Of a stretch of DNA of 64,000 bases, positions 23,040-30,678 are shown piece after piece. The notes under the pieces are model-generated. The model searched no databases. It was not told where the DNA came from and was given only the letters and a program-made list of their open reading frames with translations. Where the stretch lies: contig LADO01000039.1 of assembly GCA_000961595.1 (NCBI GenBank), positions 39,479 to 103,478 of the forward strand, given 5' to 3'. Position numbers and translations under genes: made by a program. Origin of the DNA: Peptococcaceae bacterium BRH_c4b. Lineage in GTDB: Bacteria > Bacillota > Desulfotomaculia > Desulfotomaculales > Desulfocucumaceae. Position 1 is the stretch's first letter. Each line of letters opens with the position of its first letter.

Positions 23040-24185
23040 TTACATCTCACCCACTTCTCCCAGCTGATCTTCCTCTTCGGGATAAAAATACTTTTGGGCG
23101 ATGACAGTTGGCACTATGGCGCTTAAAATAACGGCAGCCACCAGAATGCTGTATTGTCCCTGGTTAATGAGTTTATTGTTCAAGCCGTACAGGGCGGAGA
23201 TGGTACCGAAGGTCAGTCCCGTGCTCATCAGCAGGGTAGTATAGATGGCCACACGCCTTTTGTATTTAAAAAAATAAGTAACGGGCATTATCCCTATAAA
23301 TTTAGCAGCCATTTTTATTAGCAGAAAAACCGCCGTAATACCGGCAAACATCCATAATGCCCTGACGGAGACCAGTGAGCCCGCCTTGAGGAAATAAAAA
23401 GGTGTGAAGGCTGCAAATGCAATGGATCGCATTTTGTCCAGCGTTCCTCTGTAATGGGTAAAAAATTTAGCCATGGCCATGCCTATGATATAGGCCGGAA
23501 GAACGGCCTCACTGCCGCTGTATACCGCCAGGCTGGCCAATACGGCCAGAATTAAAAAGATGAATTTAATTTCCGGCTCACTTACCACCCCGCCAAACTT
23601 GCCAAACAGGTATTTGGCCATGGGCGTCACCAGCAAAACGGCCATAAAAAGTGCTGCAGTAAAGATCCACAGCTTCAGGGTAAATCCGGTAAACAGAAGT
23701 CCCAGGGCCACCACGGTACCCAGATCTGTAATGAAGCAGGCGGCCAGGATTGTTTGACCCAGGTCGCTCTTATTCATCCCAGTTTCGATCATCACAGCGT
23801 AAACCACCGCCACTGAGGTTGTGGACAGGGCAATGCCGGCTATTTTAGCCGCGTTCAAATCCCAGTGAAAAATATAATAGGCGAAAGCCATAGCCCCCAA
23901 AAAGGGGAACAAGAACGATATAAAGCCGATACTCATACTCTCCCGGAATTTTTTCTTTAATATTCCAGGATCAATTTCGACTCCGGCTAAAAAAGTTAAA
24001 ATAACAGCGCCGAAGCTGGCAAAAAAGGTAACCCACTGGGTGATTTCCAGGTTCACAATGTTTGCCCCCACCGTACCGCACAGTATTTCCACCAGAGCCA
24101 CTGAAATACCGAATCTTATAGATATCAGGCTGGCCAGCAGGGCCAGGAGTATCCACTGGGCAGCTACCACATAGCTATGTTCCAT
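23040..24185 (-). CDS. CPA2-family cation:proton antiporter, fluoride-riboswitch controlled
   Basis: 381 residues with about 12 membrane helices. Typical segments are FLAGVEIDPGILKKKFRES, GIALSTTSVAVVYAVMIETG (conserved STTSVAVVYAV) and TILAACFITDLGTVVALGL (the acidic residue of the transport site). No TrkA/RCK domain is attached. It exchanges Na+ or K+ for protons; in a fluoride context it may help restore pH after HF entry, which is inference. A fluoride riboswitch with its terminator lies 180 nt upstream. Start ATG 24185 with GGAG. Confidence 0.87.
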   Translation of the reverse strand: MEHSYVVAAQWILLALLASLISIRFGISVALVEILCGTVGANIVNLEITQWVTFFASFGAVILTFLAGVEIDPGILKKKFRESMSIGFISFLFPFLGAMAFAYYIFHWDLNAAKIAGIALSTTSVAVVYAVMIETGMNKSDLGQTILAACFITDLGTVVALGLLFTGFTLKLWIFTAALFMAVLLVTPMAKYLFGKFGGVVSEPEIKFIFLILAVLASLAVYSGSEAVLPAYIIGMAMAKFFTHYRGTLDKMRSIAFAAFTPFYFLKAGSLVSVRALWMFAGITAVFLLIKMAAKFIGIMPVTYFFKYKRRVAIYTTLLMSTGLTFGTISALYGLNNKLINQGQYSILVAAVILSAIVPTVIAQKYFYPEEEDQLGEVGEM

Positions 24186-24364
24186 ATAGATTCACTCCAA
24201 AATAATAATTTGAGTTACAATTCCGTGTTTTCTTGCAAGATGACTAAATAAGCAAGTTGTTTCTGTAACGGAGAAAATATTCCAATCAAATAATAGTATT
24301 TCCCAGGAGCCGACCTCAATTAACGGCAAAAATACTAACTACACTCTCCTTTCTTTAATTAATT

Positions 24365-24450
24365 ACAAAAATTAAAGCTCCTACCACATACTTATGCTTG
24401 TGGTAGGAGCCATCAGCTTCGCAGCATTAGGCGAGCCCCATCGCCAAAAT
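24365..24450 (-). promoter_or_regulatory. Fluoride riboswitch 2, upstream of the CPA2 antiporter
   Basis: On the minus strand it reads GGCGATGGGGCTCGCCTAATGC...GCTGATGGCTCCTACC. It is followed by a clean terminator stem CTCCTACCACA / TGTGGTAGGAG and cTTTAATTTTTG. Fluoride binding to the aptamer should prevent the terminator. Other than this leader, the 349 bases before the gene hold no recognised element. Confidence 0.9.
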
Positions 24451-24534
24451 TATATATTTTATAAAATTTTAATCTAGACAGCAATAAATGTCAATTAAAA
24501 ATACAATTGTGTTTCGTAGCAATATTAATATTAC

Positions 24535-24963
24535 TTATTTAATTATCCTGACCGGGCAGCTTGCCTTTTTGCTAATCTTGCCGGCAAGGCTGCCCAGCAT
24601 AATTTTTTTAATGCCGGTATGGCCTCTTGATCCAATAACTATTTCTTTGCATTCTTCTCTTTTTGCAACTTCACAAATGACCTTTAATGGATCCCCTTCA
24701 AGTATTATAATTGGTACTTTAAGCCCCCTTAGATTAAAAATATTGTTTACCTGCCATTTTATTCTACCTGCCAGTTTAGCTAAGTTTAAATCATAATCAT
24801 CCCCGGACACGCCCAGGAATCTTGCCAGATCCCTGGTGAAGGGCAGGACAAACAAAACCAGGCAGTGGATACCGGCATCGCCGGACATCATATCCGCCAC
24901 ATACTTCGCCGCCCGAACAGAGCATTTTGAACCGTCAAAGGGGAGAAGAATTTTTGAGGCCAT
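24535..24963 (-). CDS. Universal stress protein, fluoride-riboswitch controlled
   Basis: About 142 residues starting MASKILLPFDGSKCSVRAAKYVADM. The ATP-binding end is VIGSRGHTGIKKIMLGSLAGKISKKASCPVRII. The ATG at 24963 follows GGGGTG by 6 nt. It belongs to the UspA family. A fluoride riboswitch lies 75 nt upstream on the same strand and a divergent riboswitch-controlled uspA-fluC-fluC unit lies beyond. Similar to the uspA at 25344, so probably a paralogue recruited to the same response. Confidence 0.9.
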   Translation of the reverse strand: MASKILLPFDGSKCSVRAAKYVADMMSGDAGIHCLVLFVLPFTRDLARFLGVSGDDYDLNLAKLAGRIKWQVNNIFNLRGLKVPIIILEGDPLKVICEVAKREECKEIVIGSRGHTGIKKIMLGSLAGKISKKASCPVRIIK

Positions 24964-25037
24964 CAGCCACACCCCATCCCTGGCTCGTTTTTCATTTTAC
25001 TGTCGGCGTCAACAATACAATTATGCAAACCCGGGAA

Positions 25038-25115
25038 TAAATAAAACTCCCACCCATTCAGGCAGGAGCTATCAGCTCAAAAGCGTTTGGCAACGAGCTC
25101 CATCGCTCTTTACAT
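25038..25115 (-). promoter_or_regulatory. Fluoride riboswitch 3, upstream of the minus-strand uspA
   Basis: On the minus strand: GAGCGATGGAGCTCGTTGCCAAACGC...GAGCTGATAGCTCCTGCC, then terminator stem GCTCCTGCC / GGGTGGGAG and TTTTATTTATT. It is a little more diverged (GATAGCTCC against GATGGCTCC), but the aptamer core and terminator arrangement are retained. A TATAAT-like box lies just upstream. Confidence 0.8.
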
Positions 25116-25167
25116 TATAATTTATAATATTCTATCATATCTTACGATATTACACTATATATTTTCG

Positions 25168-25196
25168 TTGACTTTTTACCAGCGGTTTGCTATTTT
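25168..25196 (+). promoter_or_regulatory. Sigma-70-type promoter of the uspA-fluC-fluC operon
   Basis: TTGACT (25168-25173) and TATTTT (25191-25196) are spaced by exactly 17 bases, putting the transcript start near 25203. This is directly ahead of the plus-strand fluoride aptamer at 25208. Confidence 0.65.
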
Positions 25197-25207
25197 TAGG
25201 ACATGTA

Positions 25208-25290
25208 AAAAACGGCGATAGAGTTCGCCTAACGCTGTAACGCTGATGGCTCCTGCCTGGCTTTGTGGCCCCGGCGGGAGTATTTTATTG
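25208..25290 (+). promoter_or_regulatory. Fluoride riboswitch 4, leader of uspA-fluC-fluC
   Basis: AACGGCGATAGAGTTCGCCTAACGC...CGCTGATGGCTCCTGCC gives the fluoride aptamer. The terminator stem CTCCTGCCTGG...CCCCGGCGGGAG overlaps its 3' side and ends in TATTTTATT. It precedes the fluC channel genes, the classic target of this riboswitch class, and so anchors the identification of all four copies. Confidence 0.93.
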
Positions 25291-25343
25291 TAGTGATATT
25301 GCTGCAGGATACTGGTTACCATTAAAAACAGGCAGGTGATAGC

Positions 25344-25805
25344 ATGCTAAGCAATATATTAGTCGCTTTTGACGGCTCGGGACACTCCCTCCGGGCGGCC
25401 AGATTTGCTGCTAAAGTAGCCAGGATCATTCCCGGTTCCAAATGCACACTTATTACAGTGCTGACTTTCACCAGAGAAGAAGCCCGCTTTTTAGGCGCAT
25501 CCAGTGAGGAGTTTGAAAAGGCGGAAAAATCCCTGGAAGCAAAGATTTTTGGCGATATCAAAAATTACTTCAGTGGTATGAATATTCCACTGATCACTGT
25601 ATTCAGGGACGGAGACCCGGCCAGGGAAATATTAAAATACGCCGAGGTATATCATATTGATCATATCGTAATCGGCTCCAGGGGGCTGGGCAACATCAAG
25701 GGAACACTACTGGGAAGCGTAAGCAGTAAGGTAATCCACAACTCAAAATGCCCTGTCACAATAATTAAAGACAAAATAAATGCAACTCCGGAGAGCGCAA
25801 AATGA
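25344..25805 (+). CDS. Universal stress protein, first gene of the fluC operon
   Basis: 153 residues starting MLSNILVAFDGSGHSLRAARFAAKVARIIPGS. The ATP-binding end is VIGSRGLGNIKGTLLGSVSSKVIHNSKCPVTII. An AGGTGATAGC ribosome site precedes the ATG. The stop overlaps the first fluC start by 4 nt (ATGA), so channel and stress protein are translationally coupled. Its job in fluoride stress is unknown; UspA genes are among recorded fluoride-riboswitch associated genes. Confidence 0.9.
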   Translation: MLSNILVAFDGSGHSLRAARFAAKVARIIPGSKCTLITVLTFTREEARFLGASSEEFEKAEKSLEAKIFGDIKNYFSGMNIPLITVFRDGDPAREILKYAEVYHIDHIVIGSRGLGNIKGTLLGSVSSKVIHNSKCPVTIIKDKINATPESAK

Positions 25806-26218
25806 AAAATGTTTTGAGCGTGGGTATGGGAGGTATTTTAGGGGCTCTTGCCAGGTATTTTATTTATATGCCGTTAAACTCCCACTTCTTCTTTCCCTGG
25901 GGAACAATGACGGTAAATATGATGGGGAGTTTTTTTCTGGCCTTTTTCCTGACCCTGGCTCTACACCATTTTTATCACAGATCCCTGTTGGTACTGTCCA
26001 TTTCCACCGGCTTTACCGGGGCTTTTACCACATTTTCGTCAGTCAGCGTGGAGATGGCAAAAATGGTACAAATCCACCCCATGATAGCCTTGCTTTACGT
26101 TATGGCAAGCTTTTCCGCAGGCCTTTTGCTGGCTTACACCGGAAGATTACTGGGGGAAAACGTGTCAGCGTTAATAGACAACAGGCTGGGTCTAAAGGAG
26201 GAAGGCAGCGTTGAATGA
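25802..26218 (+). CDS. fluC1: Fluoride channel FluC/CrcB, copy 1
   Basis: 138 residues, four membrane helices. Conserved signatures are GGILGALARYFIY, PWGTMTVNMMGSF and FTGAFTTFSSVSVEM with the phenylalanines that line the ion path. FluC dimers export F- passively and relieve toxicity. The paired, adjacent copies with unequal charge distribution suggest a heterodimer of opposite orientations, known for some bacterial FluC pairs. The charged C-terminal tail (DNRLGLKEEGSVE) is an extension. Overlaps both neighbours. Confidence 0.95.
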   Translation: MKNVLSVGMGGILGALARYFIYMPLNSHFFFPWGTMTVNMMGSFFLAFFLTLALHHFYHRSLLVLSISTGFTGAFTTFSSVSVEMAKMVQIHPMIALLYVMASFSAGLLLAYTGRLLGENVSALIDNRLGLKEEGSVE

Positions 26219-26573
26219 TGTCCTTCTGGTGGGCGCCGGAGGGTTTTTGGGAGCTTCCGCCCGTTATCTTCTGGGTAAATATATAAACAGGAAATGGAAT
26301 GGGGATTTCCCTCTGGGAACTTTCGTAATTAATATTATAGGAAGTTTTTTACTGGGGCTGTTAGTTTTCTACCCGGCTGTAGCGGGCCTGTTCACCATAG
26401 AAATGAGCCTGGGCGTGGGAATCGGTTTCCTGGGGGCTTTTACCACCTTTTCCACCCTGGAATACGAAACGCTGGTGTTGCTGGAAAAAGGTAAAGCTAC
26501 CACGGCGTTACTTTACGTCCTTGGCAGCTTTATTATAGGTTTTTTAGCCGTCTGGGTTTGCTTATGGCTATAA
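26211..26573 (+). CDS. fluC2: Fluoride channel FluC/CrcB, copy 2
   Basis: 120 residues, four membrane helices. GGFLGASARYLLGKYINRKW near the start carries positive charge, then PLGTFVINIIGSF, and GFLGAFTTFSTLEYETLVLLE. It starts inside the end of copy 1 (TTG or ATG near 26211-26217, preceded by AGGAGG in the copy 1 coding end), so the two are made together. Presumed partner of copy 1 in a dual-topology channel. Last gene of the riboswitch-controlled operon; no convincing T-run terminator was seen after the stop. Confidence 0.95.
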   Translation: MNDVLLVGAGGFLGASARYLLGKYINRKWNGDFPLGTFVINIIGSFLLGLLVFYPAVAGLFTIEMSLGVGIGFLGAFTTFSTLEYETLVLLEKGKATTALLYVLGSFIIGFLAVWVCLWL

Positions 26574-26619
26574 TGCTTAACTATTGCTAGCCGGTTACGG
26601 GCATACGCCTGCAAGCGGC

Positions 26620-27456
26620 TTATTTAGAGTCGCGCCAGCCCCTGATGAGTTTTCTGGCCTGGGAAATGGTAATGGCTGACTCCTCGAAATCGAAATCATC
26701 CTTTTCTTTAAGTATTTCCATTAGATGTCCTATCCTCGGCAGCCTGAGATTGACGCTGCGAATCAAGTCATGATTTAAAAATACTTGTTCGGGTGTGCCC
26801 TCCAGCACTATTTTTCCTTTTTCCATCACGTATACCCTGCTGCAATACAGCGGCACCAGATCAATATCATGGGTGGACAATACAATGGATATTGCCAGCT
26901 TTTTCTGAATCTCCCTGAGTAAATTCATCAATTCGCTGACTCCCATGGGATCCAGCCCGGCGGTAGGCTCATCAAGCACCAGTATTTCCGGCTCCATGGC
27001 CAGTATACCTGCTATAGCCGCCCTCTTTTTCTGGCCGTAGCTCAGGCTGTGCACCGGCCTGTTCCTGTAGTCCCACATTTTTAAAAGCTTCAGGGTCCTC
27101 TCAACGCGCCTGTTGATCTCGCCGGCTTCCAGCCCCATGTTGGTCACGCCATAGGATACGTCTTCATATACAATGGGGGCAAACAACTGGTCGTCGGGGT
27201 TCTGAAAAACAAGGCCCACAGTTTTGTACAGGCTGTTTTCACGCCATTTTTCAATATCCTTCCCCTTGACCATTATTTTTCCCTTAGAAGGTTTCAGCAG
27301 TCCGTTAAACAGCATAAAAAAGGTGGTTTTACCACAGCCGTTAGCTCCCAGGAGCCCGACAAACTCACCTTTTTTTACGCTGATGCTCACTCCATTTAAA
27401 GCTTCATAGCCGTCAGAGTATTGAAAAAAAATGTCTTTAGCTTCCAGCATGTTCAC
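26620..27456 (-). CDS. cbiO: Cobalt ECF transporter ATPase CbiO
   Basis: About 278 residues. It has Walker A GANGCGKTT, the ABC signature SYGQKKRAAIAG and Walker B ILVLDEPTAGLD, with Q-loop VFQNPDDQLFAP. It powers cobalt import with CbiQ as the membrane coupling protein and CbiM/CbiN as the substrate module. The start is uncertain: GTG 27456 has GGGGAG 11 nt upstream, ATG 27450 fits the family N-terminus (MLEAKDIFFQYSDG), and the frame is open to TTG 27483. Last gene of cbiMNQO. Confidence 0.92.
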   Translation of the reverse strand: MNMLEAKDIFFQYSDGYEALNGVSISVKKGEFVGLLGANGCGKTTFFMLFNGLLKPSKGKIMVKGKDIEKWRENSLYKTVGLVFQNPDDQLFAPIVYEDVSYGVTNMGLEAGEINRRVERTLKLLKMWDYRNRPVHSLSYGQKKRAAIAGILAMEPEILVLDEPTAGLDPMGVSELMNLLREIQKKLAISIVLSTHDIDLVPLYCSRVYVMEKGKIVLEGTPEQVFLNHDLIRSVNLRLPRIGHLMEILKEKDDFDFEESAITISQARKLIRGWRDSK

Positions 27457-27473
27457 AAACGCTAATTCTCCCC

Positions 27474-28250
27474 TCACCGGCAAAAAAACAGTATCGACCC
27501 CAAAGTTGATGTCAGGCCAAGGGAAACAAGTAAATCACTTTTCGTAAAACTGGCATTATACTGAACCTTAATTTGCTGACCGTTATAACCCCTGCTTTTC
27601 ATGGCCCTGTGCAGTTTCTCACTCTTGTCCACAGCTCTGAGCAGTATTATGCCCGAAAGATTGCCCAGAGACCGTACGGACTCGCCCGGTGACGAATAAC
27701 CCAATCTGATCTTTTGAGCGTTTTTTACAGTGGTAAATTCATCGAAAAGTACGAACACGTAACGGTAAGTAATCATCATTACTTCCAGAAAGGCGCCGGG
27801 CAAACGGAACCAGCCTGCCGCGTAGATCAGTTTGTTCATTGAGGTGCTCAGGGTAAGAAACAATACCGTGGCTATTCCCGCCAGCACCCTGCACATCAAT
27901 ACAATACCCCTGGCAAGACCTTCCCGGTATCCGGAAAAAGTAACCCCAAACAGGTCCACGGTGAATATAGGCGTATGGCCATATAAAAATATTTGGGTTG
28001 CCAGGACGGCTACCGCTATTGATATAGCCGGCAGGCCCCGGATTAAAAAAATTTTCTTATTCACCCGCAACATAATGATGCCAGCCACCATAAAAAATAC
28101 TACGGAGAGATGTACAAACACGTTCCGGGTACAAATGATCAGGACAAGCAGCGCAAAGGAGAAAAATAATTTAACCCGGGGATCAATACGTGTAATAAAG
28201 TTGTCTTCGTAAGAGGATTTGTCGTTTAATAAACCAAGCCCGCTCCCCAA
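27474..28250 (-). CDS. cbiQ: Cobalt ECF transporter transmembrane protein CbiQ
   Basis: 258 residues with about five to six membrane helices. Helical segments include KLFFSFALLVLIICTRNVFVH. The coupling motifs to the ATPase are AQKIRLGYS near residue 180 and RAMKSRGYNG later, both of the A-R-G type typical of ECF T proteins. TTG start at 28250 with AAGGAG upstream. Lies between cbiN and cbiO. Confidence 0.9.
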   Translation of the reverse strand: MGSGLGLLNDKSSYEDNFITRIDPRVKLFFSFALLVLIICTRNVFVHLSVVFFMVAGIIMLRVNKKIFLIRGLPAISIAVAVLATQIFLYGHTPIFTVDLFGVTFSGYREGLARGIVLMCRVLAGIATVLFLTLSTSMNKLIYAAGWFRLPGAFLEVMMITYRYVFVLFDEFTTVKNAQKIRLGYSSPGESVRSLGNLSGIILLRAVDKSEKLHRAMKSRGYNGQQIKVQYNASFTKSDLLVSLGLTSTLGSILFFCR

Positions 28251-28297
28251 AACAAATCATTCTCCTTTTTCGGAACAAATTGATTTATTTGGTAGTA

Positions 28298-28612
28298 TTA
28301 ATTCATGGAAACCTTATTTTTCTTGCCGCTTTCAACCTTTCCCGACACTATGTTTTTCCAACTGTAGCCCAGGTAAAAGCCTGAAGTAAGTCCGGCTATA
28401 GCAAATAGAAATAACAGTATATCCCCTTTGTCGGTGTTAATAAAAGGATCTCTTTCGGTCACCCCAACCTTCTGTGTATACTCCTCAATTACCCCGCCCA
28501 ATTTTTCATCGGCCCCTGGAACCTCATCGTAGGTAAAGGCCATGTATACCACTATCCCTATAAAAATGAGCAGAGAAACAATTATCACTGTCTTTTTCAT
28601 CTTATTGCTCAT
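28298..28612 (-). CDS. cbiN: Cobalt transport accessory protein CbiN
   Basis: 104 residues with two membrane helices (VIIVSLLIFIGIVVYMAF and GDILLFLFAIAGLTSGFYLGY) around an extracytoplasmic loop containing GADEKLGGVIEEY, the usual CbiN arrangement. It supports substrate loading of CbiM. The start overlaps the end of cbiM by about 11 nt. The C-terminal basic tail follows the second helix. Confidence 0.88.
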   Translation of the reverse strand: MSNKMKKTVIIVSLLIFIGIVVYMAFTYDEVPGADEKLGGVIEEYTQKVGVTERDPFINTDKGDILLFLFAIAGLTSGFYLGYSWKNIVSGKVESGKKNKVSMN

Positions 28613-29306
28613 TCATCAATCCCCCGGTATAATTATTCAACTCCGTTTTATTTATGATGTTAAAGTTATAGAGTAGGTCCGGCCTGACTTTAGCCATGTA
28701 ATTCAGGGCCAGGCCGGTGAATAAGCCTTCGATAACGGCCAGTGGTCCCTGGGTCGGTAAAAATGATCCAAGTATTGTTAAGAAAACTTTCCATAATGAG
28801 GCGTCTCCATGTATAGCCAGGGCAAGTTGGATCGATGTCCCCATATATACAAACAAATCGCCAATCAGCCCGGCAAGCATACCCGCCATCAAAATGCCCA
28901 TGCCCATTTTCCGGCAGCCCTTAAACAGCAGCCAGCCAGTTAGTCCCCCGAAGACACCCAGGGTAAGAACATTGGCGCCAAGGGTGGTCAAACCTCCATG
29001 GGCGAAAAACAGGGCTTGGATAAGCAGAGCGATGGTGCTCATAAAACAGGTCACCGCAGGTCCCATAAAAATTGACGCCAGAGGCGTTCCGGCGGGGTGG
29101 GAGCAGGTTCCGGTAATGGGCACGGGAATAGGCAGCAGTGATATAATAAATATCGCCGCCGTAAAAACACCGGTTAGTTGCTTGAACATGGGAGTCTGTT
29201 TTGATTTCCTGTTATAATCATATATCCCCTTGCCGACACAAACAGCTGCTGCAGCCCCATATGTCAGGGCATAACCGGCAGGCAACAACCCTTCTGCTAT
29301 ATGCAT
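28602..29306 (-). CDS. cbiM: Cobalt-specific substrate-binding protein CbiM
   Basis: About 234 residues starting MHIAEGLLPAGYAL, where the N-terminal Met-His forms the metal site in this family. Seven membrane helices are likely. PITGTCSHPAGTPLASIFMGP is the conserved loop with further metal ligands. ATG 29306 is preferred because GGAGG lies 9-10 nt upstream and the family begins MHI. A cobalamin riboswitch controls the operon, so cobalt uptake is shut when B12 is plentiful. Confidence 0.93.
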   Translation of the reverse strand: MHIAEGLLPAGYALTYGAAAAVCVGKGIYDYNRKSKQTPMFKQLTGVFTAAIFIISLLPIPVPITGTCSHPAGTPLASIFMGPAVTCFMSTIALLIQALFFAHGGLTTLGANVLTLGVFGGLTGWLLFKGCRKMGMGILMAGMLAGLIGDLFVYMGTSIQLALAIHGDASLWKVFLTILGSFLPTQGPLAVIEGLFTGLALNYMAKVRPDLLYNFNIINKTELNNYTGGLMNEQ

Positions 29307-29373
29307 AATCTGCAATCCTCCATATATATAAAATCTATTTCTTACCGATTAAAAAGATGTTCTTGACCCGACT

Positions 29374-29428
29374 AAAAAAAGAAAAGCCTTCCTTAACACC
29401 TTCCTTGCGGAAATGTTTAAGAAAAGGC
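29374..29428 (-). terminator. Terminator-like hairpin in the cbiM leader
   Basis: Minus-strand stem gccttttcttaa / ttaaggaaggc with an inner ttcc-gcaa-ggaa stem, followed by ttttctttttttag. It lies about 70 nt before cbiM and downstream of a second terminator at 29566. One of the two may be the riboswitch switch and the other a second control point. Confidence 0.55.
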
Positions 29429-29565
29429 CGGATCAAGTGCTTTTGGGTCATCATGGACCTTAGTTATTTACCTTATTAAGTCCATTCACCATAGATTAAA
29501 TCAAACGCACCGGATTCATTTATGCTTTATCCCTCAAGATAAAAGCTACCATCATATAAAGCTAA

Positions 29566-29597
29566 CTAAAAAACCCTGCACGGTTTCTCATGCAGGG
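29566..29597 (-). terminator. Terminator of the cobalamin riboswitch expression platform
   Basis: On the minus strand CCCTGCAT...TGCAGGG is followed by TTTTTTAG (29566-29573). It lies directly downstream of the cobalamin aptamer and before cbiM. It is a good intrinsic terminator and likely the OFF structure. Confidence 0.75.
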
Positions 29598-29639
29598 GGT
29601 TCATACTCAGAGCATATAAAAGCTCACCCCCCCATCCTT

Positions 29640-29815
29640 CGTGGGTATACAGGCAGGCATAGAAATAAAAAGTATCCTGACTCAAGATCATCATTTGCCT
29701 TGCGCCTTCCCGGCATCAACCGGTGTATATACAAGGAAACTCCCTTTTACAGTGGCGGGACCGCTCCGGATTTAAACCGGATTCCTTTTTAATCCTATTT
29801 GTCCTAATTGTCATT
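29640..29815 (-). promoter_or_regulatory. Cobalamin riboswitch controlling cbiMNQO
   Basis: On the minus strand the conserved blocks appear in order: aatccggtttaaatccgg, GTCCCGCCACTGTAA, a GCCGGGAAGGC-like arm, and the B12-box-like GAGTCAGGATAC. The remainder of the 759-base stretch between cbiM and rnhA contains the two terminators above and, at 29816-30050, AT-rich DNA with no other feature I can support. Confidence 0.9.
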
Positions 29816-30065
29816 CTATTTACTTATTGTAACACCTGTGCTTCAGTTGTCAATCACTAAATCATTTTAAATCAAGCCAGGATACAGTTTATATGACTTT
29901 GAAATTATCTAAATATAAATAGCAAAATCCCTCTACATATAAATACTTTTTTAATGAGCGCCATGATTATTGACACTGACCGGTGAAACAAGGTAAAATC
30001 CTTTGTAATATTTGGCAGTAATATCTGTCCAACTATTTTATTATTGAACAGGAGGCTACAATTTC

Positions 30066-30551
30066 GTGGAAACATTAGCCAGCGTGGAAATATATACCGA
30101 CGGGGCGTGCTCGGGCAACCCCGGCCCTGGGGGCTACGGGGTTGTACTGATATACGGTGATAAGGAGAAGGAGTTGTCCGGAGGGTATGCCCTCACCACC
30201 AACAACCGCATGGAACTGATGGCGGTAATCAGGGGACTGGAGGCGCTCAGGCACCCCTGCGAGGTAACCCTCTACAGCGACAGTAAATACGTGGTGGACG
30301 CCATGAATCTGGGCTGGGTGGAAAAATGGCGCAGGGCCGGGTGGATGAGGGATAAAAGCTCGCCGGCCAAAAACCCGGATTTGTGGCAAAAGGTGCTGGA
30401 AATGGCAAAAACCCACCGTATCAGGTGGGTCTGGGTCAAGGGTCACGCCAGCAATCCCTACAACAACCGCTGCGACAGGCTGGCAGTGTCCGCCACGCAG
30501 GGGGACAACCTCCCCCCGGACCCGGGATTTACCGGCCACAAGTCAATCTAG
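30066..30551 (+). CDS. rnhA: Ribonuclease HI
   Basis: 161 residues, GTG start with AGGAGG 9-10 nt upstream. The catalytic acids are in YTDGACSGNPGPGGYG, NNRMELMAVIRGLEAL and LYSDSKYVVDAMNLGW, with VKGHASNPYNNRCDRLA carrying the fourth site. It cuts RNA in RNA:DNA hybrids in the cytoplasm. The basic handle WRRAGWMRDKSSPAKN is present as in E. coli-type enzymes. A REP-like inverted repeat begins at its stop codon. Confidence 0.94.
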   Translation: METLASVEIYTDGACSGNPGPGGYGVVLIYGDKEKELSGGYALTTNNRMELMAVIRGLEALRHPCEVTLYSDSKYVVDAMNLGWVEKWRRAGWMRDKSSPAKNPDLWQKVLEMAKTHRIRWVWVKGHASNPYNNRCDRLAVSATQGDNLPPDPGFTGHKSI

Positions 30552-30678
30552 GGACGGTTCTGCTGTCGCATTCCCCGGCACAGGCATGCTTCGCACAGCA
30601 AAACACAGAAAAAGCCTTTAGGAATCACATAGTGCAATTTCATGCGACACCAGAGAACCGTCCCCTTCTGTCGCATTT
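30551..30678. repeat. REP-like inverted repeat of the 'gggacggttct...tcgcat' type
   Basis: gggacggttct-gctg-tcgcat (30551-30571) is inverted at 30642-30664 as atgcga-cacc-agaaccgtccc. A further ttctgtcgcatt follows the right arm. This family differs in sequence from elements A-C but has similar GGGAC/GTCCC ends. It fills the gap between convergent rnhA and the oppF gene. Confidence 0.7.
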
